Source of the DNA: Micrasema longulum
Taxonomy: Eukaryota > Arthropoda > Insecta > Trichoptera > Brachycentridae
Assembly (NCBI GenBank): GCA_022494885.1
Contig: JAGVSM010004897.1
Location: 51,854 to 115,853 of the forward strand
Direction: 5' to 3'
DNA length: 64,000 nt
Shown: one piece after another, positions 19,551 to 30,174 of the stretch
Layout of the letters: the number at the start of each line of letters is the position of its first letter
Position numbering within the stretch: the first letter of the stretch is position 1
Translations under genes and position numbers: made by a program
The notes under the pieces: generated by a model
The model's input: only the letters and a program-made list of their open reading frames with translations
Told to the model about the DNA's origin: nothing
Databases searched by the model: none

Positions 19551-20637
19551 CTTCATTATTATTTAATATTTTTATGAATGATATTATCAATGTTTTTCGA
19601 AATACAAAATTCTGGCTTTTTGCTGATGACAACAAGGTACTTAAACTGATTGAATCTCCCAAGGATTGTCTTCTTTTTCAACATGATATTAATTGTTTTA
19701 ATGAATGGTGCGACATCAATTGTCTTCAACTTAACATTGACAAATGTAAAATAATATCTTTCTCGCGACGAAAAAAACCTATACAATTCAACTACAAACT
19801 AAAAAATACTTCCCTTTCAATGGTTTCGTCAATAAAGGATCTTGGCATTACTTTAGATAGTAAACTCTCCTATCGTGAACACATTGATAATATTGTAAAC
19901 AAATCTCTCAAACTTCTCGGTTTTATCAATAGAGTGACGGCGGACTTCAAAAATATTAATACCATCAAAACTCTTTATTGCTCACTAGTTCGACCCCATC
20001 TAGAATACGCTTCTCCTATTTGGTTTCCATTCTACAGGACTCATATTGACCATATCGAGTCTGTCCAACACCGTTTTTTAAGAAAAGTGGCATGGTTGCT
20101 CGGATTACAAAGGGGTAATTATTCTTATTTTGAAATAGAGCAATCTCTTAATCTGTCTTCATTGGAGAGACGTAGAACTGAGATGGACCTTATATGCATT
20201 TTCAAAATACTTAATGCTTTAAGTGATGTCCCATCTCTGTTGCAATCAATTTCTTTTCATGTTCCCAACCGTGTCACCAGAAGTCAAAATCTGCTATTTA
20301 TAAAATCTTCTAAGAGCAACTTTGGTTTTTATGCCCCAATATCCAGAATGTGTAAATTAGTCAATTCATCACACGACTTGAATTTTTTTGGGATAGATCT
20401 TCCGGTTTTTCGTAGATCTCTTCGCGACTAAACAGTGTGGGATGAAGTTGGATTGGCATGGTTTAGCTCAAAGTTTTTGGTCTTTCGTTTTTTTAATATA
20501 TTATATACAATTATTGTTTTGACCTTGTTTGTCTTTGGTTGATTGTTTTATGTTCTTTTTGTTCAGTTTCTTGCATTTATGTTTCTTCATGTAACTGTTG
20601 TTATTGGCTTAGGCCGTATATATAATAAATAAAGTAT
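19551..20637 (+). pseudogene. Jockey-type LINE RT fragment (285 codons) with 3' UTR, nested
   Basis: Open frame 19574-20431: FWLFADDNKVLKLI (palm C, FADD), NEWCDINCLQLNIDKCKIIS, SSIKDLGITLDSKLSYREHI, KSLKLLGFINRVTADF, LYCSLVRPHLEYASPIWFPF, IESVQHRFLRKVAWLLGLQ, VPNRVTRSQNLLF. N-terminal RT and endonuclease are missing through 5' truncation. The 3' UTR ends GGCCGTATATATAATAAATAAA. A close minus copy is at 39170-39595 and a 3' UTR-only copy at 33505-33745. The long open frame suggests a young insertion. Confidence 0.85.
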
Positions 20638-20960
20638 ATATATTTGCCAAGAATACATGTTACTTAAACATAAAAAATATAGTACAATATATTTTGCCAA
20701 ACACAAGAGCTAGACTCTTTTATGGCAAGTTCAACCTTAAGTGTTCCATTTTTTTACTGAATGTATTGTTTTTTTATGCTAATAAAGGTTTTTATTTAAA
20801 AAAATAAAAATAAAAATAATATGTGTACCAATTATATGAAGTACTACGTGTTTTGATTTACATATATTTTTCAAAAAAATCTCTCGCTACACTATTTATA
20901 TGTGCATTTATTTTTAATTTAAAATTTGTTTTAAATTTTGATTCTTTGAACATTGTCCCG
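20631..20960 (-). mobile_element. LINE 3' UTR (family of 35.7 kb), part 2, with 115-bp insertion
   Basis: Resumes GTATATATATTTGCCAAGAA, matching 35990-36230. Between about 20705 and 20815 it holds an extra segment that ends ATGCTAATAAAGGTTTTTAT and an A-rich tail, probably another LINE 3' end. The coding end (minus) of this family is better seen at 36170-36330. Confidence 0.7.
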
Positions 20961-20993
20961 AATCTTGACGTCACAACTGTCAAGGCAACGCTG

Positions 20994-21038
20994 TCAAGTC
21001 CTACTGAACGGCATTTTATGCAGTTCAGTAGGACTTGA
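20994..21038. repeat. Perfect 16-bp hairpin
   Basis: TCAAGTCCTACTGAAC (20994-21009) and its exact complement (21023-21038), loop of 13. It immediately follows a TGTCAAGGCAACGCTGTCAA direct-repeat context. Could be a MITE remnant; too short for a typical miRNA precursor. Confidence 0.7.
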
Positions 21039-21129
21039 TAATTTGTATTTTAATTTTTGTATGTTTTTGAAAAATAAATAAAAATGTAAAAAATCACCTG
21101 CATACTCTAGGCAACGCGCAACGCCCGAT

Positions 21130-21240
21130 TTTTTTTTCTCCAAATTTTTGTAGACAAGGACTGGATTCAGTTCCCTGGGGAGCTGTTTCTACAAAAATTT
21201 TGACAAACTCAAAATATTGTTAATAAATCCACCTTGTCCA
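21130..21240. mobile_element. Family M MITE, deleted to its two outer ends
   Basis: Left outer arm (CCAAATTTTTGTAGACAAGG, CTGGATTCAGTTCCCTGGGG) runs directly into the right outer end (CTACAAAAATTTTGACAAAC, CTCAAAATATTGTTAATAA), forming a hairpin. The middle 350 bp are gone. Confidence 0.65.
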
Positions 21241-21299
21241 TGAAGAAGTATAGAAATTGTAAAAAAACTTCACGCGTTGCATAGTATGTAGGTGAAATA

Positions 21300-21960
21300 A
21301 TTAAATTAGATGAATCTCACCCGCATAAATAAAGGTTTCAGCTCTATTTATTTTTATTTATTTATTCATATTTTTCGCTTACGAACTATATATAATAGTA
21401 AAAATAATGTGACCTCACTGGGGTTTCCCGTGCCGAGGAGACTTAACAATATACTTTTTTGAAATTACATTTGAAAATACACAAAGAAGACTAACTTAAA
21501 AAACAAACATAATTAACAAATATTTAGACAGTTCTAAAAACAAGGTATTTATGTACATCTATATTATTTATATTACAAAACACACAATGAAAATAACAAA
21601 AATCTAATATAAGCTATACACTTGTGGAGCAGTTGATTCAATATTGGCATGGGCGAATGAGACAATCCATTTTACTTCTACCTAGCTCCACTATCCATTT
21701 TTTATAATTCACAAACATCAACAAATGAAAGAATCAAAGGAATGTAGATGTTCAAATATGGGCAGAATGGTGAATGTTACACATTGTGTAAAGTGGTAAA
21801 CTTCTATATTACTTTTTCTTCAATATTCTTCATCTCTGTTGTAATAGGTTAATTAATAAATTAAGGTTAATATGAACAGCTTCCCAGGGAGTCAGTCATT
21901 GTATACAAAATTTTGGACCATCTCAAAATATTGTTGATAAACTTAATGTATTGTATTGTA
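21300..21960. mobile_element. Family M MITE split by a LINE 3' end
   Basis: CGCATAAATAAAGGTTTCAG ends at 21345; AATTCACAAACATCAACAAA resumes at about 21710. In the intact copy (49.8 kb) these adjoin. Right-hand part: GGGCAGAATGGTGAATGTTA, ATTCTTCATCTCTGTTGTAA, and the outer end CTCAAAATATTGTTGATAAA at about 21930-21950. Confidence 0.75.
21346..21709 (-). mobile_element. LINE 3' UTR (GTCCTCGGCACGGGAAACC family), nested in MITE
   Basis: The reverse of 60252-60644: GAGTGAGACAATCCATTTTA-like block (ATGGATTGTCTCATTCGCCC in the element sense), CAACTGCTCCACAAGTGTAT, GTCCTCGGCACGGGAAACCC, ending in (AAAT)n at 21346. Coding sequence is fully truncated. Confidence 0.75.
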
Positions 21961-22158
21961 TTGTATTAAGCTCAAATGTTCTTTTTCGCTTCTTTTCAGA
22001 ATCCGATGACCGGCTTCCAGAGACTTGGATAAATTAAAAATTATCCTCATGTTAATTTCAAAATTATCACCCGAAGTGCGCTCCGAGTGCCCAATACATG
22101 GCAGCGAGGCCATTACAGTAAATGCATCCGAGTGCTGCTCTAGAAATTGACATTTACG

Positions 22159-22206
22159 ATGGTCGGCCATTTTGAATTCAGCGCGTTAGGCAAGATGGCG
22201 GGAGTT
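22159..22206. promoter_or_regulatory. YY1/Pho-like motifs at the candidate start codon
   Basis: GGCCATTTTG at 22165-22174 and CAAGATGGCGG at 22191-22201 both fit the GCCAT/ATGGC core of YY1/Pleiohomeotic sites, which often overlap start regions of downstream-promoter genes. This supports, but does not prove, a promoter here. Confidence 0.35.
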
Positions 22207-22306
22207 CAAATTTCGGATTTAAGTTTTCTTTCTAATCGGAGGAGGGGATGCTCACCGCTGATGTACATAGTATCGTTCCTGGTTTTCGCTGTTTCTTCAA
22301 CACATG
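22159..22306 (+). CDS. Candidate host first coding exon with signal peptide
   Basis: Two in-frame ATGs: 22159 (MVGHFEFSALGKMAGVQ) and 22195 (MAGVQISDLSFLSNRRRGCS), both with A at -3 and G at +4. The frame then gives a short basic stretch (NRRRG) and a hydrophobic segment LMYIVSFLVFAVSSTH, a plausible signal peptide, and stops at an excellent splice donor ATG|GTGAGT (22306/22307). From 22195 the exon has 112 coding bases and ends in phase 1. The surrounding 22000-22430 sequence is unlike the window's repeats and is richer in CpG. No downstream exon was found in the window. The gene is not identified; it would encode a secreted or membrane protein. Continued reading into the intron (to 22377) is an artefact. 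Confidence 0.5.
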
Positions 22307-22439
22307 GTGAGTTTTTATTTATTTATTTTTGCAATGTTCATTTATTTTATTTTATTTATTCACATACATTGGTTTAATAATCACAAATTGTTATTTTAGA
22401 TTTTGTTCATCAATTATATGTGAACACAGCATGCACATA

Positions 22440-22801
22440 CAGGGTGTTCTTAAAACACTGTCACATCCGAAACCACGATGATCCGTATGGGCAAGAAGAC
22501 TTACTAGCACATTAAAAAAAATATTTAGAACAAATATATATTTTTTAAATAAAATATTTAAAAAAAACAAATGGTTGCTTACTTCTGCAGGGGAGAAGTG
22601 AGGGGAGCGCAGCGCAAAATCAGATTCCCCCTTCCCCTCCTCGTTTCACCCTTGCAGATGTAAACAACCATTTGCTTTTTTTGATATTTTATTTTTTAAA
22701 TTTTTATTAGTTCTAAAAAAATATTTTAATGTGCCAATATGTCTTTTAGCTTATAGTGATCATCGTGGTTTTGGATGTGATAGGGTTTAATGAACACCCT
22801 G
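22440..22801. mobile_element. Foldback MITE, family N (long form)
   Basis: Starts CAGGGTGTTCTTAAAACACT, ends TTTAATGAACACCCTG, with TA on both sides (22438-22439, 22802-22803). It has the inner palindrome AATGGTTGCTTACTTCTGCA. It lies in what would be intron 1 of the candidate host gene. Confidence 0.85.
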
Positions 22802-22899
22802 TATATATACAAAAAAGTTTATAATAGTTTTTTTTTAAATTGACTAGCTTAATTGAATTCTATGATTGTTATAAAAGACAATTACTAATTATTGTACCT

Positions 22900-23330
22900 A
22901 ACTAACACGAGTGACTAATTGATTTTATAAATTGCGTCCAAGTTTTTCTACAATTATTTAATGTATCGTTAAAGATATCAATATCAGCATTACTTTCTAC
23001 ATTATTATAAAATCTCAACATACGTGGTAATACATTTAAGTGCGCCATATTATTATAAAGGTTGGAAGATAAAATGTTGTGGACGATGTCATTCGCCGAC
23101 TGGGGACATTCGGGGGTACATTCTCTAAACAAAATGTAGAATCAACATTACAATGAATCATTTTATAAAGATATATCAAGTCTAAAATCTGTCTCCTTAA
23201 TTCCAACTTATCTACATCAAAATGTTCTAGGCGCTGATCATAAGACTGAAGGGTTCTGCCCTGGTTACATTTAAATGTTAGGATACGATGATTTTTCTTG
23301 CACAGATTAAATTAAATTAATGTGAGTTGT
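22900..23330 (-). pseudogene. LINE RT C-terminus
   Basis: Minus reads NHRILTFKCNQGRTLQSYDQ, RLEHFDVDKLELRRQILDLI, YLYKMIHCNVD, then a frameshift and VLPRMLRFYNNVESNADIDI, FNDTLNNCRKTWTQF. The RR..DL..LYK block and final DIF..L are typical of Jockey/CR1-type C-termini. Confidence 0.65.
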
Positions 23331-23364
23331 GTAACTTAGTGACCAGACTACCGATCCAAACTGT

Positions 23365-24180
23365 GGCTAAAAATTAATAAATTAAAATTAAATGTTAACA
23401 AAACTAAATATATGAATATAGGAAACAAAAGAATAGAAATTACACCATCAATTGTAATAGAAAATAAAAAACTTAATGAAGTCACTGAAATTAAATATTT
23501 AGGTGTAATGTTGGATTTAAAACTTACATTTCACCAAAACGCTAAGATGGTAATAAATAAGATTGCAAAAAAATATCAATTTTGGGAAGGATCAGAAGAT
23601 TTATTGGTAAGGACTCTTGCAAAACTATTTACAAAGCAATTGTTGAACCACACGTTAACTACTGTAGTAGCATTTTATTTTTATCAAACAAAGAAAACAC
23701 AGATAAACTAACTGTATTACAAAATAAAGCCTTTAGAATCATTTTGAAAAAAAACAGATATACGAGGGTAAAGTCGATGGTAAATGAAATGAAATTATTA
23801 ACCTATAAACAAAGAATATTTTACAATACAATGATATTTGTTCATAAAATTATAAACTCTAATAAAAAAACAGAATTTTGGAAAAAAATGATCGGAACCA
23901 GCATGAACACGATCACAATACTAGAGGAAAGAACAAAATTAGACTTCCATTTAGGAAAAAGGCAAAGTCACAAAATTCAATTTTATTTAAAGCAATTTAA
24001 AAGTATTACGAAATGGAAAAACATATTTATGAAGAAAAAACATATCAAAATTTAAAATAATGGTCAAGACATATGTGATAAACAATTTATAAATTAAATA
24101 TATTTGCAATGTTATTATTAGAACACACATAACAATATGTATGGTATGTGTGCCCTACTTTAAGATTTAAATAAAAATTC
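23365..24180 (+). pseudogene. LINE RT fragment (CR1/Jockey-like)
   Basis: LKLNVNKTKYMNIGNKRIEI, NEVTEIKYLGVMLDLKLTFH, then a one-base shift near 23590 and RRFIGKDSCKTIYKAIVEPH, VNYCSSILFLSNKENTDKLT, VLQNKAFRIILKKNRYT, LLTYKQRIFYNTMIFVHKII. It ends in frame at 24055; the 3' UTR runs to an AATAAAAATT at about 24175. The upstream palm is missing. Confidence 0.75.
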
Positions 24181-24261
24181 CAAATTAATAAGAACTAATG
24201 AATTGTTTAAACAAATTATCGATGATACAGATTTAAAGGTTTACACATGCTAGTTAATAGT

Positions 24262-24835
24262 AATATTAATTACCTTGCAATGTAGTGACTGAATTTTTGG
24301 TTAAAATTTTAACTAAATAATTGTTTCAATTTACGATGGTACTAAACATTAGACAATTTTTTTATAAAGAGTCATTGGAACATCTTGGACTTTGGCAATC
24401 TCAGAACTGTGTGTTTTGCTCTTTTCCAGTCAGTGGTAACCTTTGGTATAGTGGGATAGGGAGGTTGCGCGGCGTCTATCATAAACCCCCTAATAAATGT
24501 ACAAAAATTAAAACCTAACATGATGCTTTGATGTCCCTCCACTTTTCCATCTAAGACATCGTTTCAATTTATGATGGTACTGGACATTAGACAATTTTTT
24601 ATAAAGAGTCATTGACACATTTCTGGTCATGCGGTTAAAAGAAACTTATGACATGTCATCTCAATGCCTTAATGTACACTTCAATACATTTTTTTGATAT
24701 AAAAAAAACACAGAACAGGCCCGAAAAGCTACTTTCTAAACTGGGTCTGTAAGTACCCACATCGCCACTCGTGTTAGTATTACTTACCTTGCAATGTAGT
24801 GACTGAATTTTTGGTTAAAATTTTTACGAAATATT
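24262..24835 (+). repeat. Local direct repeats of two short blocks
   Basis: TTACCTTGCAATGTAGTGAC-TGAATTTTTGG occurs at about 24270 and 24785. TTTCAATTTAYGATGGTACT-RAACATTAGAC occurs at about 24325 and 24563. The order A-B-B'-A' is consistent with repeated local duplication or two partial copies of one repeat. The repeat is unclassified. Confidence 0.55.
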
Positions 24836-25057
24836 TTACCCTGGTGGCGATTTAGAAGATAAATTATAATGGCTAGTGTATGGGTACAATATAATAAACT
24901 AGTGCCGAGTGATGAACATGTTTAAAATCACTTTTTCACCGATTATCGGTCTGTTTAAGATCGTCTGCATTGGGCATTGTAGGGTCAAACAGTATTAGTA
25001 TCTGCTAAAAATCAGCATGGTAATTTTAATTACTGAGTACGAAATTGTTTGAGGTTC

Positions 25058-25915
25058 AGGGCCCCGATTACAATGGGAAGTTATCATTTATCTTCAATTT
25101 TATCTACAAAGTTAAATAAGGTTAAATTTCTCTTTTGAAATTTTGTATTACTACTAAAATCGCTTTAATGAAATTTTATCGACTTCTCTTGGTTTAAAAT
25201 CTTCTCCTTATATTGCTTTTTTAAATTTTAAAGATTACTTGCTATACTTGTTATTCCTTCTTTATTTTTTCTTTTTTCTCTGCTGCCATTGGCATGTTTT
25301 TATACTTTTAAACTACTTTTAATTACTTATATTATATATGTTTATAAAATCAATATATTGCTGCTCTTACTATAATGTGTCATTAATTTTGAAGATGTTT
25401 TTTAAATTGACCTAAATTTAAATTTACTGTCCTATATTTCACTTAAAGATTCTTCTCATCGTTTCTTTGAATCCCTTAAAATAAATATGTGTTTATGTTT
25501 TTCCTTTTAAAAAAAAAATGTTATTATATTTTCTTATATTTTTACATCTGAGCATGATTTTCATTCTTTATTTCCATTCTTAATTTTTAATTACTCTTAC
25601 AAATTTTCTTCATTTTTAATATTATTTCCATTTGTAAATACTCACTACAAACTACAAACCTTAAAATATATTTTTTCCATTTAAATTTTAATTTTTAAAC
25701 AACTTTCATTTATGTTTTCTTTTTCCTTCTCTTTTTTTATACTTTCATAATTAACCTTACATTTAGTTGCTTTTTAATATGGAAACTTCACTGGTCCATT
25801 AGAATTAAGTCCAATTGTGTAAAATATTAAACTTTGTAACTGTACTGTATGTTTCCTGAATAAAAGAAAATAAAAAAAAAAAATAAATAAATAAATAAAA
25901 AAATAAAGGTTTTCT
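25058..25915 (+). mobile_element. Single TIR-like end and LINE 3' UTR with tail
   Basis: GGGCCCCGATTACAATGGGA at 25060 matches the ends of the 10.9-12.3 kb element. Downstream AT-rich sequence lacks recognisable coding and ends TTTCCTGAATAAAAGAAAAT followed by A(12) and (AAAT)n to about 25905, a LINE-type tail. Confidence 0.5.
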
Positions 25916-26340
25916 GTAAAAAAGCATATCGGAGAAAGTCCAGAGAAGAGAAACTAAAATGGCAGTTTCTCTAAGAAATAAATCATACGGACCGCTTAAG
26001 GGAGCTCGGGTTAAGTTCACTGGGAGCGCAGGCAGCAGCGTGGTGACTTGATCTTAGCTGAGCAATATAATGTACCCAAGTTGGAATCAATGTTCACTAT
26101 GAATGAAAACCGCTATTTCAGAGGTAATTCATTGAAACTCAACACTGCCTCCTTCTCATCCAACCCCGGGAAGAACTTCCTGACAAACCGAGTCGTGGAG
26201 AAATGGAATAGCCCGGTGCTGGTTCAGTGAATGTTAACTAGATGCACACAGCAATGTATAATGTTTAATAACCATGTACACTTGATATACACGCATCAAC
26301 TTAATGGCTGCTAGTGTATTATTAATAATAATAATGCATA
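25916..26340 (+). pseudogene. CR1-type LINE C-terminus with (ATT)n tail
   Basis: VQRRETKMAVSLRNKSYGPL (frame 1), then NENRYFRGNSLKLNTASFSS and FLTNRVVEKWNSPVLVQ. This is the RGHSLKL...NFFSNRVVEDWNSLP signature of CR1-type RT. The 3' end TGCTAGTGTATTATTAATAA is the usual triplet tail. Frame breaks near 26040. Confidence 0.75.
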
Positions 26341-26388
26341 CAATTAACAAATAACAACAGGGATGGAGAATACCTTAAATAAGAGAAT

Positions 26389-27005
26389 ATGGAAGTCTAG
26401 GCATTTACAGGGCCGTATAATCTTACCGCTATTACCGGCATACACTTTACACACTGCGTAAATATCTATCCATTTCACGCCTTATGCCTATCATATCCAA
26501 ATCTCTTCATTTGTTGATTTCCGGCGTGAAGTTGTTTTGAAAACCTTATTGCTGTGAATGGATTCATCCACTGAACTGGGAATAGACTGATTTTCTTCTC
26601 ATTCTTTTGCCCTACGAACGTTTGACAAACTCAAATATTAATGAACCAACTGGTCCTGAAGAATTTTAAAATAAAAAAAACGTTTCAAAGCGTTTGGTAT
26701 GCAGCTTAATTCAATGGGATAAACTTCACAACAAAAGGTTTCAGCTCTTTGCCACTAAAATCAAATAAATGAAATTAAGAACGCTGGATGTTCAAACATG
26801 TTTCAAACAGAAATGCTACAGTGTGTAAGTGGCCCTTAAACTGAAGCCAATGACAAGTCATAAAGCCCTAAAATGCCTTAGACTTCTTATTCCTTTCGTA
26901 TTCTCCATCCCCGCTGTAATTTGTTAATCTTAATGACTCCCGAGGGGGTGAAATCCAGTCTTTTGTCTACGAGCATTTGGACAAACTCAAATATTGTAAT
27001 GCCTT
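26389..27005. mobile_element. Family M MITE, diverged copy
   Basis: AATATGGAAGTCTAGGCATT, CACTTTACACACTGCGTAA, GGTTTCAGCTCTTTG, GACTTCTTATTCC and the outer ACAAACTCAAATATTGTAAT blocks, with extra inserted sequence at 26520-26700. Weakly conserved. Confidence 0.5.
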
Positions 27006-27189
27006 CAATGTTTACTTCTAAACATGATCAATTGCCGGTTGTCGACGAAGATACTTTTTTTTAAAAAAAACGTATTTTTTCCAAGTATTTGCATAATTTT
27101 TTTTTAGTTAGAATTAGAAAAATTGAGCATTGAAGGGTTAATTTTTTACGATTGCACGATGCTAATCATTTATTACTCCCCTGCTAATG

Positions 27190-27430
27190 CACTTTACAGT
27201 CTAGCCTAGGGCAATACATCGTACACCGTCCACCGTCCATTCGCTTCGTACAATGCTGCATGTTCCGCCCTGAGGCTGTGTTCCGTGTGCAACGCGAAAC
27301 GGCCGTATTGCGGTTCGCGGTGACGTTTTGCGATGCGATCGCAAAATAATAATCCGTTTTCTTTTATTTTATCTATAGCATAGACTTGGAAAAACGGGGA
27401 TGAATGTAGGCTGAACGCTGTCAAAATGCG
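27190..27430 (+). other. GC-richer segment followed by an RTE scrap
   Basis: 27220-27350 is markedly GC-rich (GCGAAACGGCCGTATTGCGG). From 27375 to 27428 the sequence is RTE-like in plus (ACTTGGAAAAACGGGGATGA, then the TGTCAAAATGCGATC block). No gene call is made. Confidence 0.4.
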
Positions 27431-27439
27431 ATCTATTTA

Positions 27440-28125
27440 TTTATTTTAAAGAAACAAACTGTCGACAATGATATAATATTTTTATTTTTTTAAATACAGT
27501 TTAAAGACAGACCAGCAAAGTTTCTAAATAAAAATCATACATATTATTAAATTGTGTTACAACAAAAGGATGTGTTTATGTGTATTTGTATGAGAGTAAG
27601 TGTAGAAATGTGTTTATGTGTATTAGTGTGGGAGTAAGTGTTCAGGTATGTGCATCATTAAATAGTAAGTGGGATCGTATCGCAGCCATAAATAATAAGT
27701 CTTAATTTATTTTTAAATAAATTAAGGGGCGTGTAAAATATATCAATAGATGAAAAAAAACATTATAGTTAGAGCAAGAACGATAGAGGAAAGAGTGTTG
27801 TGCATAGTTAGTGCTACAGACTGGCAGATGGAATAAATACTTATTTCTTGTCACGCGAATGGGGACATTGAGATTAATTTTGGAGAGTAGGTTGAAATAG
27901 TCTACTTTATTATTTAATAATTTGTATAAATAGCATAATTCAGATATAGTGCGTCTATTTTCAAGGGTAAAAAATCCATTTTGTTTGTCAGATTGGCTGT
28001 AAGTACAAAGCGTTTTATTGTTTTTATAATCTAGGTATTTTAAAAATTTTCGTTGAACATTTTCCATGCTTTCTATCTTTGTTATGTGTTGTGGGCTCCA
28101 CACAACGGATGCAAACTCCGAATTA
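27440..28125 (-). pseudogene. Jockey-type LINE C-terminus and 3' UTR
   Basis: Frame 27702-28103: MWSPQHITKIESMENVQRKF, LKYLDYKNNKTL, FTLENRRTISELCYLYKLLN, LLSKINLNVPIRVTRNKYLF. It ends normally at 27702. The 3' UTR has TG-rich reversed tracts (27560-27660) and a tail at about 27440. The same UTR occurs at 60190-60870 (split) and its tip at 12130-12175. 5' truncated at about 28125. Confidence 0.8.
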
Positions 28126-28129
28126 CTGC

Positions 28130-28475
28130 GTTCAAAAGTGTTACATGAAGGTAAGATGATAAGTCTCTCGCTTCAGGTACCAGTCCGTCGTCATTCCATG
28201 TCCGCTCCCCAGTTGGGGCATATGGTGTCCACAAAGATCCTCCGGGCATCTCTGTCGGCTGCCAGCTACTGTGCATCCTTCCAAGTCAGGTTCACGCCCC
28301 GCAGTTCTGACACGAACTGTCAGCAGTGGACGTCCAGGACATCGAGAACCTGTTGCCTTGTAAAGTAGGCAAGCGTGGTTACGGCTCTCAGGAGGCATCC
28401 GCAGTAAATGGCCATGCCAACCGAATCACCTCCGCTTGATGACGGTTGTCACCGGAGTTTTCTGCGTCCGTTCTC
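28130..28475 (-). pseudogene. LINE C-terminal fragment with GH-RM motif
   Basis: Minus reads WHGHLLRMPPESRNHACLLY, KATGSRCPGRPLLTVRVRT, REPDLEG then a shift into an LAADRDAWR-like end. Same family as 32220-32455, where the end reads LTWEDAQELAADRDAWRIFV. The W.GH..RM motif is shared with RTE-type elements; exact clade unknown. Confidence 0.6.
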
Positions 28476-28544
28476 TTATTACTTAATTCCGCACAAAGTC
28501 CAGTCCTGGGACTGTAAAATTTTCTAGTGTAAAATCATTTTTTT

Positions 28545-28680
28545 TAATAAATTTGTCGGCCTTGTGGTGTAACGGTCAGCGCGTTTGCCTGCCATGCAAG
28601 AGATCTTGGGTTTGATTCCCGGCGTGGTTGATAAAACTATTATTGGCCAATAATTTGTTTTTTTTTATAAATATTTTTTT
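28545..28680 (+). mobile_element. tRNA-Gly-headed SINE, family S3
   Basis: Head from TCGGCCTTGTGGTGTAACGG (A box); arm TTTGC-CTGCCAT-GCAAG with a GCC anticodon position (Gly); B box GGGTTTGATTCCC; then CGTGGTTGAT and a short body with a T/A-rich end. A sister copy is at 53105-53200 (minus). The shared downstream GTGGTTGAT and absence of a paired acceptor stem show this is a SINE rather than a tRNA gene. Confidence 0.75.
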
Positions 28681-28737
28681 TGTTACAATGGCTGTTGTTC
28701 TTTTTTTGAAAATAAAAAAAATAAATTATAATAATCA

Positions 28738-28808
28738 AAAGTATGTACGATAGATGCACAAACGTCAAGATCCGTACATTATGGCTAAAATAAGCATTGT
28801 CAGCAGAA
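28738..28808 (+). pseudogene. RTE-like scrap
   Basis: AGTATGTACGATAGATGCAC and AAACGTCAAGATCCGTACAT correspond to the YDRCTNVEIREV coding block (58555-58610). Only about 70 bases. Confidence 0.5.
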
Positions 28809-28882
28809 AACCCGAATGCGACTTCGAAAGCGAATGAAGGCGTTATTTCATGAATAATTGTATTGGCGTTTAAAACATACAC

Positions 28883-29246
28883 CAGGGGTGGTATTCTGGA
28901 TCTTCTCTACCCCCTAGAGAGTGTTTAATTTGAAGTTTTTTCTTTTCTTTTTTTGCTTCAAATAATGGCCTCACTGGTGATTGAACGTCAAATGGTGTAT
29001 AAAACTGCTTCGAAAAAAAAACTAATACGGTTTGGTCAATTCAACCTAATTAAGTGTTTTGTTTAATTTTTAATTTAATGTTTGAGGTCGCACTAGTGGT
29101 TTAAATTAAACATTTCATACTTTGTTGCACGTGTTGGTATGTGTTTGGCGTTTAATCATCAGTGTGGCCAATATATAAAGCAAATTAAAAAAACAAAATC
29201 TTCAAATTAAACACGGGGGTAGACAAGATCCAGAATACCACCCCAG
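28883..29246. mobile_element. TIR MITE, family P (364 bp)
   Basis: Ends match as inverted repeats over about 45 bp: C(A/T)GGGGTGGTATTCTGGATC, TCTACCCCC, GTGTTTAATTTGAAG. No ORF. The target duplication is unclear. Confidence 0.75.
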
Positions 29247-29249
29247 GGC

Positions 29250-30170
29250 CGGAGTTATTTTCGACCGTCTATAAAATAAAATCGAAATTCATGTACGAAA
29301 ATGTGTATAAACAATTGTCGGTAAACAATTGAACATGTTTAAAAAAAATGTATGCGTATTCAATTTTTCACACAGAAAAATGTTACGGCTGTAGTCTGGT
29401 AAAACCCATACAAAATGAGGAAATCGTACGATTTTGCCATTTTAAAACGAATGTTTTTCTTTTAATCGCACAGTAATAAAAAAAAACATTAATTAGATAA
29501 AAACAATAGTTTTTAACGTTATTTCTATAGAAAAATATACTTTAAAGTTTTATGTATCTAAAATATACTTACTTTTATACCGGCAGATCACGCCATTTTA
29601 AATTTAGACCAAACTTAGGTATCTGGGTTCTCATATAAAGACTAAGTATTGAACTAAAATTTGTCGCAATAATTTGAAGATAATAAATTGTACACGAAAG
29701 TGTCCGAAGCAAAATCGTAATTTTTGATTTTTGAAAATAAATACAAGCAATTTAAATCATATACATTTTTGTGACATTTTTCTTTATTTCTACGTAAAAT
29801 TATGCCTTCGGTAATACTTAAACAAAAAAATATTTATTGAAATATTTTAGTTGAAACCTTTTTTGATAGAATTGTATTAACTTTTTTTTAAAAAAGAAGA
29901 TAATTCTGGTTGTAATATTCAATTTCTAACAATATCTCTTTTAAGTTTTTATTACTTTCATACCTTCCCTTATCGGTACCGCTACATCCAGAAACAGAAA
30001 AAATATCATACTGAAAACTCAATTTTTCTTTGTAGATAAAATTGAAGATACATTTTAACTTCCCATCAATACGTACTCAGATATCTCTGCTCTTTGTTTC
30101 TGTCACACATCATCTTTATCCGCTCTTGTCTTCCCTACATCGCTCTTTTACTTACTTGGCTCATAATTAT
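29250..30170. other. No gene recognised; diffuse repeat homology
   Basis: Blocks TTGAACATGTTTAAAAAAAA and the reversed TTGTAGATAAAATTGAAGAT (30030) resemble parts of 10930-11100 and 27005-27060, so the stretch is probably an old TIR-element relative. No coding motif. Confidence 0.35.
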
Positions 30171-30174
30171 GTAA

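Noticed and set aside
28066..28398. Overlapping frames on both strands near 28.1-28.4 kb
   Set aside because: Only the minus HACLLYKATG frame matches a LINE family; the others are shadows.
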